Shown piece by piece: positions 17,046 through 26,239 of a stretch of DNA of 64,000 bases (position 1 is its first letter; each line of letters opens with the position of its first letter). The translations under genes and the position numbers were made by a program. Source of the stretch: SIG598 sp045605025 (GTDB lineage Bacteria > Bacillota > Clostridia > Oscillospirales > Acutalibacteraceae). Location: positions 14,848 to 78,847 of the forward strand of contig JAZUPE010000013.1 in the NCBI GenBank assembly GCA_045605025.1, read 5' to 3'. The notes beneath the pieces are model-generated. The model did no database searches. It was not told where the DNA came from and was given only the letters and a program-made list of their open reading frames with translations.

Positions 17046-18476
17046 ATGAAAACTGTCAGCGAAGTCTTGAAATTCTGCAAGGACAACGATGTGCGCATGA
17101 TCGACTTCAAGATGATCGATCTTGACGGACGCTGGAGACATATCACTATCCCCGCAGAGCGCTTCAACGAGGACACCATGACATACGGTATCGGCTTTGA
17201 CGGCTCCAACTACGGTTATGCCGCGGACGAGAAGAGCGACATGGTCTTTATCCCCGATATCGCCACCGCAAAGCTGGATCCATACGTTGAAATTCCCACC
17301 CTGTCCATGAATGGCAATGTCTGCGTCATCGGCAGGGACGAGAACAAGCCCTTTGACCAGTATCCCCGCAACGTGGCTCTTGCCGCGATGGAATATATGA
17401 GAAGCGAAGGCATTGCCGATGAAATGGTCATCGGTCCGGAATTTGAGTTCCATGTATTTGACCATGTCTGCTATGAAACTCAGCCTAACAGCGTCGGTTA
17501 CAAAGTGGACACCCGTCAGGCTGTCTGGAACACAGGCGTTGACAATGGCTGCAACAACGGCTATCAGGTTCCTCTGAAGGCGGGATATCACTGCTCTGCT
17601 CCTCAGGACATTACATACAACCTGCGCTCAAAGATGTGCATGACCCTTGCCGAATGGGGTGTGGATGTCAAGTATCACCACCACGAGGTAGGCGGCCCCG
17701 GTCAGCTGGAAATCGAAGTTGAACTGGGCGATCTGGTGGAAATGGCCGACAAGACCATGATCATCAAGTACGTCATCAAGAACGAAGCCGTCAAGGACGG
17801 CCGTACCGCGACTTTCATGCCCAAGCCCATCGCCGGCGAGGCAGGCAACGGCATGCACGTTCACATGCTCCTCCGCAAGGACGGCAAGCCCCTGTTCTAC
17901 GACGAGAACGGCTATTCCGGTCTGAGTCAGATTGCCCACTGGTTCATGGGCGGTCTGCTCAAGCATTGTCCTTCCCTGTGCGGATTTACCAATCCTTCCA
18001 CCAACTCATTCCGTCGTCTGGTTCCGGGCTTTGAAGCTCCGGTGACTATCGGTTACGCTACATCCAACCGCAGTGCCGTTATCCGGATTCCCGCCTACGC
18101 GAAATCTCCGGATTCCAAGCGCTTTGAACTGCGTAACCCCGACGCGACCTGCAATCCCTACTATGCCTACGCCGCCATTTTGATGGCAGGTATTGACGGC
18201 ATAAAGAACAAGATCGATCCTGCCGCCAACGGCTGGGGTCCCTTTGATTTCAATCTTTACAAGCTCTCCGACGAGGAGAAGAAAAAGATTCAGGGTCTGC
18301 CCACCAATCTGGGTGAGGCTCTGGACGCTCTGGAGGCCGATCACGATTATCTGACCGCCGGTGGAGTGTTCCCCGAGAAGCTGATCGAAATCTGGATCAG
18401 AAAGCGCCGTGCCGAACTGGATAGAATCAATTCTGTTCCTCATCCTGCCGAGTTCGGGCTGTACTACGATCTGTAA
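17046..18476 (+). CDS. glnA: type I glutamine synthetase
   Basis: 476 aa. Makes glutamine from glutamate, ammonia and ATP in the cytosol. Family motifs are intact: FDGSNYG (family-typical FDGSS varied to SN), the metal/Glu block IGPEFEFHVFD, HHHEVGGPGQLEIEV, GNGMHVHMLL, the ammonium-site NPSTNSFRRLVPGFEAPV, and SAVIRIPAY. There is no clear adenylylation-site loop, consistent with the Gram-positive GSI-alpha type. CGGAGG precedes ATG 17046. It is followed by a strong terminator, so it is a single-gene unit. Confidence 0.95.
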   Translation: MKTVSEVLKFCKDNDVRMIDFKMIDLDGRWRHITIPAERFNEDTMTYGIGFDGSNYGYAADEKSDMVFIPDIATAKLDPYVEIPTLSMNGNVCVIGRDENKPFDQYPRNVALAAMEYMRSEGIADEMVIGPEFEFHVFDHVCYETQPNSVGYKVDTRQAVWNTGVDNGCNNGYQVPLKAGYHCSAPQDITYNLRSKMCMTLAEWGVDVKYHHHEVGGPGQLEIEVELGDLVEMADKTMIIKYVIKNEAVKDGRTATFMPKPIAGEAGNGMHVHMLLRKDGKPLFYDENGYSGLSQIAHWFMGGLLKHCPSLCGFTNPSTNSFRRLVPGFEAPVTIGYATSNRSAVIRIPAYAKSPDSKRFELRNPDATCNPYYAYAAILMAGIDGIKNKIDPAANGWGPFDFNLYKLSDEEKKKIQGLPTNLGEALDALEADHDYLTAGGVFPEKLIEIWIRKRRAELDRINSVPHPAEFGLYYDL

Positions 18477-18492
18477 GCAATTATAACTTGAG

Positions 18493-18530
18493 GCTGCCGC
18501 AGAGCATCATATCTGCGGCAGCCCGTTTCG
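18493..18530 (+). terminator. intrinsic terminator after glnA
   Basis: Perfect 11-bp stem GCTGCCGCAGA (18493-18503) with TCTGCGGCAGC (18512-18522), then CCGTTTCG. The short T tract makes it a moderate terminator. Confidence 0.8.
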
Positions 18531-18559
18531 ATTCCGGACGATCGAACGAGGTAAGCAGT

Positions 18560-19117
18560 ATGGTCCTTTACCATTATTATGACAGCAAACTTGAGCCTTT
18601 TCTTAATCTGTCCGATCTGCCGCGTGAAGAAGCGGAGACAGTGCTGGAAAACATCAGGCGAACCAAACCGGATGCCCAGTGTGCCCAACGTGATGCCGAT
18701 TACATGTTCCGGCGCAGGATGTATGAGGATATCATCAGAAAGGAATTTATCAAAAAAGGCGGCATCGTACAGCGTGCGTCCCCACACTACATGGTGGTGG
18801 AACACAGCCCGTGGCAGAGCACATGGTTTGAGGACTGTGCTCACATCAGAATCCCGATAGAGGAATTCGACCTGAGAACAGTGTCGTTCACATACGGCGA
18901 TTCCTTTCCCACATTCAGTCCGTGGCCGAGGGATGACGACTGGAAGGAATACCGCCGGAAGCTTTATACCTATGAAGAAATACTGGTGATAATCGAAAAA
19001 TACGGTCTGCCCCAGGACTGGAACGACGACGGAAAACACGGCCCGGAGCGGTATGTGGAAGCCCATATCTGGAGCGACGAAACCATAGACCGGTACCGCG
19101 TGCAGCAAAATATCTGA
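18560..19117 (+). CDS. hypothetical protein, no family recognised
   Basis: 185 aa from ATG 18560, which follows CGAGG; the frame is open 24 codons further but through the glnA terminator. The protein is soluble and mixed in charge, with many aromatic residues (YHYYDSK, HYMVVEHSPWQSTWFEDC, SPWPRDDDW). It has no signal peptide or membrane segment and no recognised motif. It lies 13 bases before the transglutaminase-like lipoprotein gene, so the two probably share a transcript. Confidence 0.7.
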   Translation: MVLYHYYDSKLEPFLNLSDLPREEAETVLENIRRTKPDAQCAQRDADYMFRRRMYEDIIRKEFIKKGGIVQRASPHYMVVEHSPWQSTWFEDCAHIRIPIEEFDLRTVSFTYGDSFPTFSPWPRDDDWKEYRRKLYTYEEILVIIEKYGLPQDWNDDGKHGPERYVEAHIWSDETIDRYRVQQNI

Positions 19118-19130
19118 GCAAGGAGCAAAA

Positions 19131-20654
19131 ATGAAAAAGATACTGTCCATCCTTATGGTGATTTCCCTGCTGACCGGTTTCGCCCTCTTTTTCGCCTGCG
19201 GAAATACGGAACAGCAGGGAACCTCCGTGCCGGCAGAGGACATCGCAATCAATGATTCACAGGATGAAGAAGATAATTTCTCTGAAATCACTGCAGAACC
19301 TGCGGGACATGCGTCAGGTCTGGGACAGAAGGACAACCTGACCTTCCCCCGTGCCGAAACACTGAGAGGCGAAATCGCAACCATCGACGAGGCGGTCGAT
19401 TATCTGGACAGCCGTTTTCCTGAACTGTGGATGTCAGCGCATTTCAATAACGGTCAGGATGATATATACTGGCTGCGCTCCGGCGGAGAAATCATCGAGG
19501 ATGAGGAATTCAATCAGGCGGGCCGAAGCTGCATCGCCAACGCTGCTTCCTATCTGCTGAGCGATGACATGGACATCAGCACGGTCATCTGCTTCTGGAA
19601 CGACGGCATGGAGGGTGGCCCGCTTAAGGCCGTCAATCGTATAAAAACCGACAACGGTTACCAGTTTGTGGACATTGCAAAGATGATGTCCGGCGACGAA
19701 ATGAGCCGGTATGGTGAACTGCTGCCCGAGGGCAATTTCGCTTCCATGGACGATTACATCGCAGAGGTATTCTCCTCCGGCGAACAGTTATTCAGCATGT
19801 ACGTGTTTGAAAACGGCGGGAAATTCATTTTCCGCATGCGGCAGGACGGCTGGGTGACCATGCTTTCCCCCGCTGTCGAGCCGGTTTACGCCGAACAGAG
19901 CCGCTATATTTCCGATGAGGAACTGGAAGAGACACTCTACGGACATATAAAACCGGAAAACATCGGTGCCTATCAGCTCTCCGGAATGCTGGGCGGCGTG
20001 ACGCTGACCGCAGAGGAGGCTTATTCCCTTGTTGACGCGACACCCGAAGAAGCAAAAGAAAAAGTCAAAACAGCCGCCGATGTGCTGATGTATATGCTGG
20101 CCGCACGTACAGGCGACTGCGGTGGCTGCAGATGCGACCAATGGGACGGCTACACATGGCACACCAACCTGACCGCAAAGGAAGTCATGGAGCAGCGCGT
20201 CGCAAACTGCGGCGCATCTGCCAACCTTGCCAACTACTTGCTGGAGGGCGATTATGACGAAATCGGGTTTATCCTCCACGCATACTATCCCGGCAACGGC
20301 GGCGGTCATGTGTACAACTACATTCTGCATGAGGGAAAATACTATATCGTTGACCTGAGCTGGTATATCTTCGCCGGATACGATGTTTCCGGAGATTTCC
20401 CAGTAATGGTTCTTGATTCGCTTGAGCAGTACGGACAGCGCGTTCATGATCTCTATGGCGGCGTGTGTCTGGTGATAGCTCACACCTCAACCGGTCAGCA
20501 TCTCCCCAACATCTTCGGCGATGATTTCGGGGACGCGCACTATTTCGTGCCCGAGGGCGCGAAATATACTGTGCTTTTTGAATCAGGCGACGGATTCCTC
20601 ATCGGAGAAATGTCTCTGGACAAAAAGTATCACGACTGGAACGTGTTCTGGTAA
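19131..20654 (+). CDS. lipoprotein with transglutaminase-like cysteine hydrolase domain
   Basis: 507 aa. The N-terminus is a signal peptide with lipobox-like LFFAC near residue 23. The C-terminal third contains the Cys-His-Asp arrangement of the transglutaminase-like fold: NCGASANLANYL (Cys about residue 362), GGGHVYNYI (His about 391) and KYYIVDLSW (Asp about 403). The central region has no clear domain. It would act outside the cell on peptides or peptide cross-links; whether it hydrolyses or cross-links cannot be told. Confidence 0.75.
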   Translation: MKKILSILMVISLLTGFALFFACGNTEQQGTSVPAEDIAINDSQDEEDNFSEITAEPAGHASGLGQKDNLTFPRAETLRGEIATIDEAVDYLDSRFPELWMSAHFNNGQDDIYWLRSGGEIIEDEEFNQAGRSCIANAASYLLSDDMDISTVICFWNDGMEGGPLKAVNRIKTDNGYQFVDIAKMMSGDEMSRYGELLPEGNFASMDDYIAEVFSSGEQLFSMYVFENGGKFIFRMRQDGWVTMLSPAVEPVYAEQSRYISDEELEETLYGHIKPENIGAYQLSGMLGGVTLTAEEAYSLVDATPEEAKEKVKTAADVLMYMLAARTGDCGGCRCDQWDGYTWHTNLTAKEVMEQRVANCGASANLANYLLEGDYDEIGFILHAYYPGNGGGHVYNYILHEGKYYIVDLSWYIFAGYDVSGDFPVMVLDSLEQYGQRVHDLYGGVCLVIAHTSTGQHLPNIFGDDFGDAHYFVPEGAKYTVLFESGDGFLIGEMSLDKKYHDWNVFW

Positions 20655-20692
20655 ACTGAATTACTTCATTCAGCTGTACAGGAGGACAGACT

Positions 20693-22090
20693 ATGTATCA
20701 TCTGCAAAACCGCTGGATAGCGGAAGAACGTAAGCTTATTTACTACGGTATGCGCAACAGGGAAAATCTGTTCCGCAACAGTGTGAGAATAAACGCAAAG
20801 CAGGCGGAGATAATCGGAAGTCTGCCCCGTGAACTGAGCCGCCGTGAGGTGCGTGCGCTGGGCAGGCTGGTCGGCGTGCAGGTGGTAACCGGTGAGCAGC
20901 TTCGGGCTGTTCCCGAGTCTGTAAGAGATGCCAGATTCTGCACCTCCTGCAGTGCCAACGACTACATCATCCCCGGCATCGAGTTTGACGAACAGGGACG
21001 ATGTCCCATGTGCCAGACGGTGGAGGATACAAAAAATCTGCGCAGTCTGGTGCCGCTTGTTGAGGATATACCGAGGGCGAAGAACTCTCGCTTTGATGTG
21101 GCTCTGTTCTACACCGGCGGCAAGGATTCCACCTATATGCTCTATTACCTTGCAAAGGTCAGGAAGCTGAGGGTGCTTGCCCTTACATGGGATATCCCGT
21201 TCATGTCGGACAGTGCCAGACAGAGCATCGAAAACGCAAAGCACCATTTCGGTTCGGTGGAATTCATTTCCCGCACTGTCAACCGTGATGATATGCGTAA
21301 AATCTACTCAAAGCTTTATGAACTGAGCGAAAACACCTGCGCGTGTCCGTCTCTTGCCTATGTGCTGTTCTATCCGGAACTGGTTGCCAACCGCGTACCG
21401 TATTTCATGGCTGGAAACGAACCGGCTCAGATTCTGGGGTTATACTATAACCACATGGCGCCGAAGCTCGCCTATGCATTTCCGGACAGCCGCTTCCTGC
21501 AGTTTCTTGTGAACGCAGGACGTGTGCTGACACTGCATCCGCCTCTCAGGCGAGGGCAGTTCCACACGCTCACCACCATGAAGCAGCTGACAAAGAAGAA
21601 AACGGGCAGGATAACCGAACTTACCGGCTACAGAAACGAGCTTGTCAGCAACATCGTTGCCGCCATCAGCGAGGTGCCGGAGCTGGTTCAGCCGCTGAAG
21701 CGTGCCATTCGCTCCTCATCATGGAGCAGTCATATTCCCGCTTTTGTGCATCTTGATTTCAACGATATAAGCGGCGGAGAATACAACTGGCGCGCAATCA
21801 AGGAACTGATTGTCAACGAATGCGGATGGGTGCCGCCCGAAGACAGTGTCAAGGGTCTGCACACCAGCTGCAAAATAGAAAAGTGCAAGGAACATTCCCA
21901 GTTCACCAGATTCTATCACTGCCGCAGCAGAATGATTCCCTTCAGCGCACTGGAGATTGCCATCGCCAGCCGGAGCCGCAATCTGACCCGAGAGGAAGCC
22001 ATTACCGAGATGGAACATTCACTGGGGTTTTCTCTTGAGGAAATACCCGAGTGCGCCGTCATGCGTGAGTTTCTGGGTGACAGCGAATGA
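20693..22090 (+). CDS. PP-loop ATP pyrophosphatase with N-terminal zinc ribbon (WbpG-like amidotransferase family)
   Basis: 465 aa. Residues about 82-105 form a CTSC...CPMC zinc ribbon, followed by the PP-loop YTGGKDSTYML near residue 142 that binds ATP in N-type pyrophosphatases. The ribbon followed by GIEFDEQGRC resembles N-acetyl-sugar amidotransferases (WbpG-like), but the C-terminal half, with several conserved-looking Cys (CACPS, CKIEKCKEH), is not recognised. It overlaps the next gene by 4 bases (ATGA), so it is coupled to the EFR1 protein. The activated substrate is unknown. Confidence 0.72.
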   Translation: MYHLQNRWIAEERKLIYYGMRNRENLFRNSVRINAKQAEIIGSLPRELSRREVRALGRLVGVQVVTGEQLRAVPESVRDARFCTSCSANDYIIPGIEFDEQGRCPMCQTVEDTKNLRSLVPLVEDIPRAKNSRFDVALFYTGGKDSTYMLYYLAKVRKLRVLALTWDIPFMSDSARQSIENAKHHFGSVEFISRTVNRDDMRKIYSKLYELSENTCACPSLAYVLFYPELVANRVPYFMAGNEPAQILGLYYNHMAPKLAYAFPDSRFLQFLVNAGRVLTLHPPLRRGQFHTLTTMKQLTKKKTGRITELTGYRNELVSNIVAAISEVPELVQPLKRAIRSSSWSSHIPAFVHLDFNDISGGEYNWRAIKELIVNECGWVPPEDSVKGLHTSCKIEKCKEHSQFTRFYHCRSRMIPFSALEIAIASRSRNLTREEAITEMEHSLGFSLEEIPECAVMREFLGDSE

Positions 22091-22770
22091 CAGCGGTTTA
22101 TTATTTTTCCGGAACCGGACACAGCAAAGCCGTTGCGGAATATATAGCGGAAGAACTTGGCTGTACGGTGATTAGCATTGAGACAGCCGGCGAGACAGCC
22201 GCCACACACACTGCGGTTGTGGTGTTTCCTGTGTACAGCGATAATATCCCGTCACCTGTCAGACGTTTTCTTCCGGAACTCAGGAGCGTAAACGTTGCCT
22301 TGATAGCTGTATACGGACGAATGTCCTTCGGAAATGTCATCACACAGGCTGCGCGGTTGTGTGCCGGCAGAATAATCTGCGGGGCGTATATTCCCTCGGG
22401 ACATACTTATCTTGATCAGCCGCCGGGATTTGATCGCGAATCTCTCGCGCCGGTTGTCGAGCGGCTACGCAGTCCGGAGTCTGCGGAGCTGCCCCGTGAG
22501 CGCGCAAGTCTGCTGGGCGGAATCTTTCCGGAGATACGAGCGCGGATGGCGGTGAAAATCAAGCGGAACGATCGCTGCACCGACTGCGGATTGTGTACTG
22601 CAAAGTGTCCGGTGCAATCCATGAACAACGGTATTACGGGCAGGGGATGCCTGCGCTGTCTGCGCTGCGTGAAAGAATGCCCTCGACAGGCATTGGATGT
22701 GAAATATCTGCCCATACTGAAATCGTATCTTAGCCGCGAACGAAAAAACGACACTGTAATCTACCTCTGA
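22087..22770 (+). CDS. EFR1-type flavodoxin/ferredoxin fusion
   Basis: 227 aa. An N-terminal flavodoxin-like domain with the FMN phosphate loop YFSGTGHSKAVA (residues 6-17) is fused to a C-terminal 2[4Fe-4S] ferredoxin: CTDCGLCTAKCP (about 164-175) and CLRCLRCVKECP (about 187-198). Such proteins shuttle electrons between flavin and Fe-S centres. The start overlaps the preceding gene by 4 bases, and the DUF362 gene follows after 37 bases, giving a three-gene redox unit. Confidence 0.9.
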   Translation: MTAVYYFSGTGHSKAVAEYIAEELGCTVISIETAGETAATHTAVVVFPVYSDNIPSPVRRFLPELRSVNVALIAVYGRMSFGNVITQAARLCAGRIICGAYIPSGHTYLDQPPGFDRESLAPVVERLRSPESAELPRERASLLGGIFPEIRARMAVKIKRNDRCTDCGLCTAKCPVQSMNNGITGRGCLRCLRCVKECPRQALDVKYLPILKSYLSRERKNDTVIYL

Positions 22771-22807
22771 TAACACAACAAACACGATCATCAAGGAGGA
22801 ATTACCA

Positions 22808-23674
22808 ATGAGCGCAAAGGTCTATTTTTCCAGAAGCATATCTCCTGAAAAGGTTCTGGAACTTTACAGACTGGTCGGCAAACCCATTGACGGAAGAATA
22901 GCTGTCAAACTTCATTCCGGAGAAAAGGGTAATCAGAATTTCCTCGGTCCGGAATTCTGGAGACCGGTAATCAATCATGTGGGCGGCACTGTGGTGGAGT
23001 GCAACACAGCATATGACGGCGCCCGCCGCTACACTGATCAGCACCGACAGCTGATGGACGACCACGGTTGGACAAAGCATTTTGATGTGGATATTCTGGA
23101 CGCAGAGGGTCCGGATATGGTGCTGGATATTCCCAACGGCAAGCGTATAAAGAAAAATTACGTCGGAAGAAATCTTGCGAACTATGATTCCATGCTGGTG
23201 CTGTCCCACTTCAAGGGCCACCCCATGGGTGGCTTCGGCGGTGCCATCAAGCAGCTGTCCATCGGCGTTGCATCGTCCCACGGCAAGGCGTACATCCATG
23301 GAGCAGGCGAACCGGAAAAGATCTGGACTGCCGACCATGATTCGTTCCTTGAGTCCATGGCTGACGCTGCCGGTTCGGTGATCGAGTTCTTTAACGGCAG
23401 AATCGTCTACGTCAATGTGATGATGAATATGAGCGTTGACTGTGACTGCTGTGCCGTTGCGGAAGACCCCTGCATAGCAGACATCGGCATTCTCGCTTCC
23501 ACCGATCCCGTAGCCATCGATCAGGCGTGTATCGATTTTGTGTACGCCTGCTCCGACCCGGGCAAACCTCATCTGCTGGAACGCATAGAAAGCCGCAACG
23601 GCACCCACACAATAGATGCCGCCGCGGCCATCGGATACGGTTCAAAGGACTATGAACTTGTTGAGATAGACTGA
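22808..23674 (+). CDS. DUF362 domain protein, without its own ferredoxin module
   Basis: 288 aa. DUF362 features include VKLHSGEKGN near the N-terminus, GGTVVECNTAY, the conserved SHFKGHPMGGFGGAIKQLSIG and the C-terminal ILASTDPVAIDQACIDFV. Many family members carry a 2[4Fe-4S] insert; this one keeps only CDCCAVAEDPC, and the ferredoxin is supplied by the separate EFR1 gene upstream. GGAGG precedes ATG 22808. Function unknown; context suggests redox chemistry on a PP-loop-activated substrate. Confidence 0.85.
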   Translation: MSAKVYFSRSISPEKVLELYRLVGKPIDGRIAVKLHSGEKGNQNFLGPEFWRPVINHVGGTVVECNTAYDGARRYTDQHRQLMDDHGWTKHFDVDILDAEGPDMVLDIPNGKRIKKNYVGRNLANYDSMLVLSHFKGHPMGGFGGAIKQLSIGVASSHGKAYIHGAGEPEKIWTADHDSFLESMADAAGSVIEFFNGRIVYVNVMMNMSVDCDCCAVAEDPCIADIGILASTDPVAIDQACIDFVYACSDPGKPHLLERIESRNGTHTIDAAAAIGYGSKDYELVEID

Positions 23675-23678
23675 GCTT

Positions 23679-24563
23679 TTATCTTTTGTTCAGCTCCCGC
23701 GCAATGGTGCCAAGCACCCGCTTCTTGTCAAGACTCCACAGCGGGGCAGCCAGTTCGCTGCGGGCACCGTCACCTGTTATGCGGTGAACGACCATCTCCG
23801 GCGGAAGCATACGGATAAGCTTGGCCACGGTGCAGGCGTATTCCTCCAGTTCCATGACCCGAACCTTACCTGCGCGGTACATCTCTTCCAGAGGTGTACC
23901 GCGTAAAATATGCAGCAGCTGCAGCTTTATGCCCTCTGAGCCGGCGGAGATGATATGCCGGACGCTGTTCTCCATCTGTTCGACAGATTCTCCCGGCAGC
24001 CCGATTATCATGTGGGTGATTACTTCGATTTCCGCTGCGTGCAGGCGGCGCACAGCATCGTCGTAAACCGGCAGCGCGTAACCGCGACGGATGAGCTGTG
24101 CCGTCTCCTCGCAGGCAGTCTGCAGTCCCAGTTCCACCCATACCGGCTTTATACGGTTAAGCCGCGCCAGCAGCTCCACAACGTCATCACCAAGACAGTC
24201 GGGACGGGTTGCAATATCCAGTACGGCAATATCAGGCCGTTCGATTACCTGCGTGAACAGCCGCTCAAGGTAATCTACAGGAGCGTATGTGTTAGTGTAG
24301 CTTTGAAAGTAGGCTATGTACATATCCGATCGGTTCTTTGCAGCTACCTGACACTTTGCCTGTTCGATCTGTGCGTTGATATCGCCGCAGCTTCGCTGAG
24401 CGAATGAGCCTGAACCGTCCAGGCAGAAAATACAGCCACCGCTGCCCACGGTTCCGTCGCGGTTGGGACATGTCATGCCGCCGTCCAGCGTCAGCTTGTA
24501 GAGCTTCTTTCCAAAGCGTTCCATCAGATACGCGCTGAGAGAGCGATAGGGCGTGTTCGCCAT
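23679..24563 (-). CDS. radical SAM protein, TIGR01212/YhcC-like
   Basis: 294 aa from ATG 24563; GGAG lies eight bases upstream, and the longer frame runs into the divergent gene. The cluster motif is CPNRDGTVGSGGCIFC (one Cys, 11 residues, then CxxC), characteristic of the TIGR01212 group rather than the canonical CxxxCxxC. Downstream are AYFQSYTNTYAP, ATRPDCL and ELGLQTACEETA, all family-typical. The substrate of this family is unsettled. The stop codon lies 2 bases beyond the end of the convergent DUF362 gene. Confidence 0.88.
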   Translation of the reverse strand: MANTPYRSLSAYLMERFGKKLYKLTLDGGMTCPNRDGTVGSGGCIFCLDGSGSFAQRSCGDINAQIEQAKCQVAAKNRSDMYIAYFQSYTNTYAPVDYLERLFTQVIERPDIAVLDIATRPDCLGDDVVELLARLNRIKPVWVELGLQTACEETAQLIRRGYALPVYDDAVRRLHAAEIEVITHMIIGLPGESVEQMENSVRHIISAGSEGIKLQLLHILRGTPLEEMYRAGKVRVMELEEYACTVAKLIRMLPPEMVVHRITGDGARSELAAPLWSLDKKRVLGTIARELNKR

Positions 24564-24677
24564 TGCGGTCACTCCATAATTACAGATTTTGATGATTTTC
24601 CTCGTGTTTGGTATTGTAATGCGGGCTGATATGTAGTAGAATAAACAATACCGCTTGCGAAAAAAGGAGGCTTGTCT

Positions 24678-25406
24678 ATGCTCGGAAACTACATCAGAGT
24701 TAAAGTCGATCCGGTATTCGAGCAGGGCAGCAGAGTCGCGCCCGGCGAACTCCGGGTAATCAACGGTACTGCCGGTGAGCTTGGCAGCCACGGCGAGCCT
24801 GCCGTCAAGGCGTATATATTCAGCACCACCGATATGCGCGGTCTGATGAAGCTGCGGGTTATCGCGGTGATTACCGAAAAAGCAACCGGTCGCGTCAGCT
24901 ACGCAGTTGCCGCCGAACGTGCGGTAGTGTACGAGCCGCAGATCCGGGAACTACTGGACGACCGCATCAGCGGCGAGTACGACGTTCAGTGCCTCAATGA
25001 AAAATCCTGCGGTGCTGTCATTTACCGGCGCAAGAGCGGCAATCTGGAATTTCTGCTCATCAAGAACCGCCGCGGAGGCAACTGGGGCTTCCCGAAAGGA
25101 CACATTGAACGCGGTGAGGATGAAAAGGATACCGCGCTGCGTGAGGTGAGAGAGGAAACCGGTCTGGAGGTCAGACTGACGGAGGGATTCCGCTCCCTGA
25201 GCGAATATCATCCCCGCGGACGTATCTACAAGCAGGTGGTTTTCTTCCTTGCCGAGATGCCGGAAGGCGGAGAAATCGTTCCGCAGCAGTCGGAGATAGA
25301 TCGATACATCTGGGCTGATTACGGTCTTGCCATGCGCACGTTCCGCTTCAATAATGACCGGAACGTTCTGACAAAGGCCAGAGACTGGCTGCGTTCCACA
25401 AGGTAA
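24678..25406 (+). CDS. Nudix hydrolase with N-terminal extension
   Basis: 242 aa. The complete Nudix box GHIERGEDEKDTALREVREETGL (23 residues; key residues G, E, REVREE, G) lies near residues 153-175, preceded by GAVIYRR and NWGFPKG, the pattern of Ap4A/diadenosine-polyphosphate type enzymes. The ~110-residue N-terminal part is not a recognised domain. ATG 24678 has AAAAGGAGG eight bases upstream; an in-frame TTG two codons earlier is less likely. Closed by a terminator. Confidence 0.88.
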   Translation: MLGNYIRVKVDPVFEQGSRVAPGELRVINGTAGELGSHGEPAVKAYIFSTTDMRGLMKLRVIAVITEKATGRVSYAVAAERAVVYEPQIRELLDDRISGEYDVQCLNEKSCGAVIYRRKSGNLEFLLIKNRRGGNWGFPKGHIERGEDEKDTALREVREETGLEVRLTEGFRSLSEYHPRGRIYKQVVFFLAEMPEGGEIVPQQSEIDRYIWADYGLAMRTFRFNNDRNVLTKARDWLRSTR

Positions 25407-25419
25407 CACGACAAAACCA

Positions 25420-25455
25420 ACGGCTGCCGCACGAATACGCGGCAGCCGTGTTTTG
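25420..25455. terminator. intrinsic terminator between convergent genes
   Basis: Perfect 11-bp stem ACGGCTGCCGC with GCGGCAGCCGT and an 8-base loop, followed by GTTTTG. It lies between the Nudix gene and the convergent DUF1232 gene. Confidence 0.85.
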
Positions 25456-25456
25456 A

Positions 25457-25762
25457 TTAATAATTTTCTTTTCCGAAAATATCTTCCGCGCGCTGTTCCA
25501 TGCGCACATTAGGATTATACTTGCCGGACTTGAAAGCAGACACAAGCGATGCAGCCATACCCGCACCGGCGATGATATCATCAACCCAGCCGATAACCGG
25601 AATTGCGATCTCCGGCACAAAGTCGATGGGGGAAATGATATACAGCAGCATAACCGCTGCAGAAATCAGCTTGATTATTTTGGATAAAGAGGTCTTTTTC
25701 TGCGGGCTGTTTCCGTTGCCGGACGGAGCATTAGGAAGCTTGTCTAAACTAATCTGACTCAT
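25457..25762 (-). CDS. DUF1232/YkvA family small membrane protein
   Basis: 101 aa. The signature LLYIISPIDFVPEIAIPVIGWVDDI is the DUF1232 core, inside a hydrophobic hairpin at residues 31-70. Function unknown; it is probably membrane associated. The ribosome site AAGGTCG is weak, but the ATG at 25762 is the only reasonable start. Confidence 0.88.
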   Translation of the reverse strand: MSQISLDKLPNAPSGNGNSPQKKTSLSKIIKLISAAVMLLYIISPIDFVPEIAIPVIGWVDDIIAGAGMAASLVSAFKSGKYNPNVRMEQRAEDIFGKENY

Positions 25763-25953
25763 ATCCTCACGACCTTTCTCCTTGTCTTTGAAGATATTAT
25801 ATCACGTCGACAAGGAAATGTAAATAACCGGTGATGGAAAGGGGTGCAATGTCGGAAAGGGTATATGAAGTGATATATAGCAAGTGAAGTTTGTAACGAT
25901 TTACGCCTTTTCAGGTTGACAAGCCGGACCCTCGCTATTATAATATTTCAGTA

Positions 25954-25987
25954 CATACTGGGGTGTAGCACATACCGGGGTGTAGCG
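25954..25987 (+). repeat. 17-bp tandem repeat overlapping the tRNA 5' end
   Basis: CATACTGGGGTGTAGCA at 25954-25970 is repeated at once as CATACCGGGGTGTAGCG at 25971-25987, with two differences, and the second copy includes the first 12 bases of tRNA-Pro. It duplicates the tRNA 5' end upstream of the gene. Confidence 0.75.
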
Positions 25988-26051
25988 CAGTTGGTAGCGC
26001 GCCAGCTTTGGGAGCTGGATGCCGCGAGTTCGAGTCTCGCCACTCCGACCA
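25976..26051 (+). tRNA. tRNA-Pro (anticodon UGG), CCA encoded
   Basis: 76 bases fold into a full cloverleaf: acceptor CGGGGTG/CACTCCG with one G-U, D arm GTAGCGCAGTTGGTAGCGC, anticodon stem CCAGC/GCTGG around TTTGGGA (anticodon TGG), and the T arm GCGAGTTCGAGTCTCGC, ending ACCA. The conjugative element begins just downstream, so the tRNA 3' end is a plausible integration site, but the right attachment copy is not in the window. Confidence 0.97.
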
Positions 26052-26081
26052 TCATTGGGCTACAATATAGATGTCGCCCCG

Positions 26082-26110
26082 AAAAATCCGCACAATTGTG
26101 CGGATTTTTT
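26082..26110 (+). terminator. intrinsic terminator after tRNA-Pro
   Basis: A perfect palindrome, ATCCGCACAATTGTGCGGAT, flanked by A5 and T5, making a self-complementary terminator that works in both directions. Confidence 0.85.
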
Positions 26111-26239
26111 CGTATCTAATGCTTGGCTTTATGACTTTCAACACCGTAGATGTCATCGTGTTTTTTACAGAGTCGAACTCGCGTATTCTCTGCTTTCTGC
26201 AAATATACACACATATAATTAGTACCTCAACGAGTCAAT

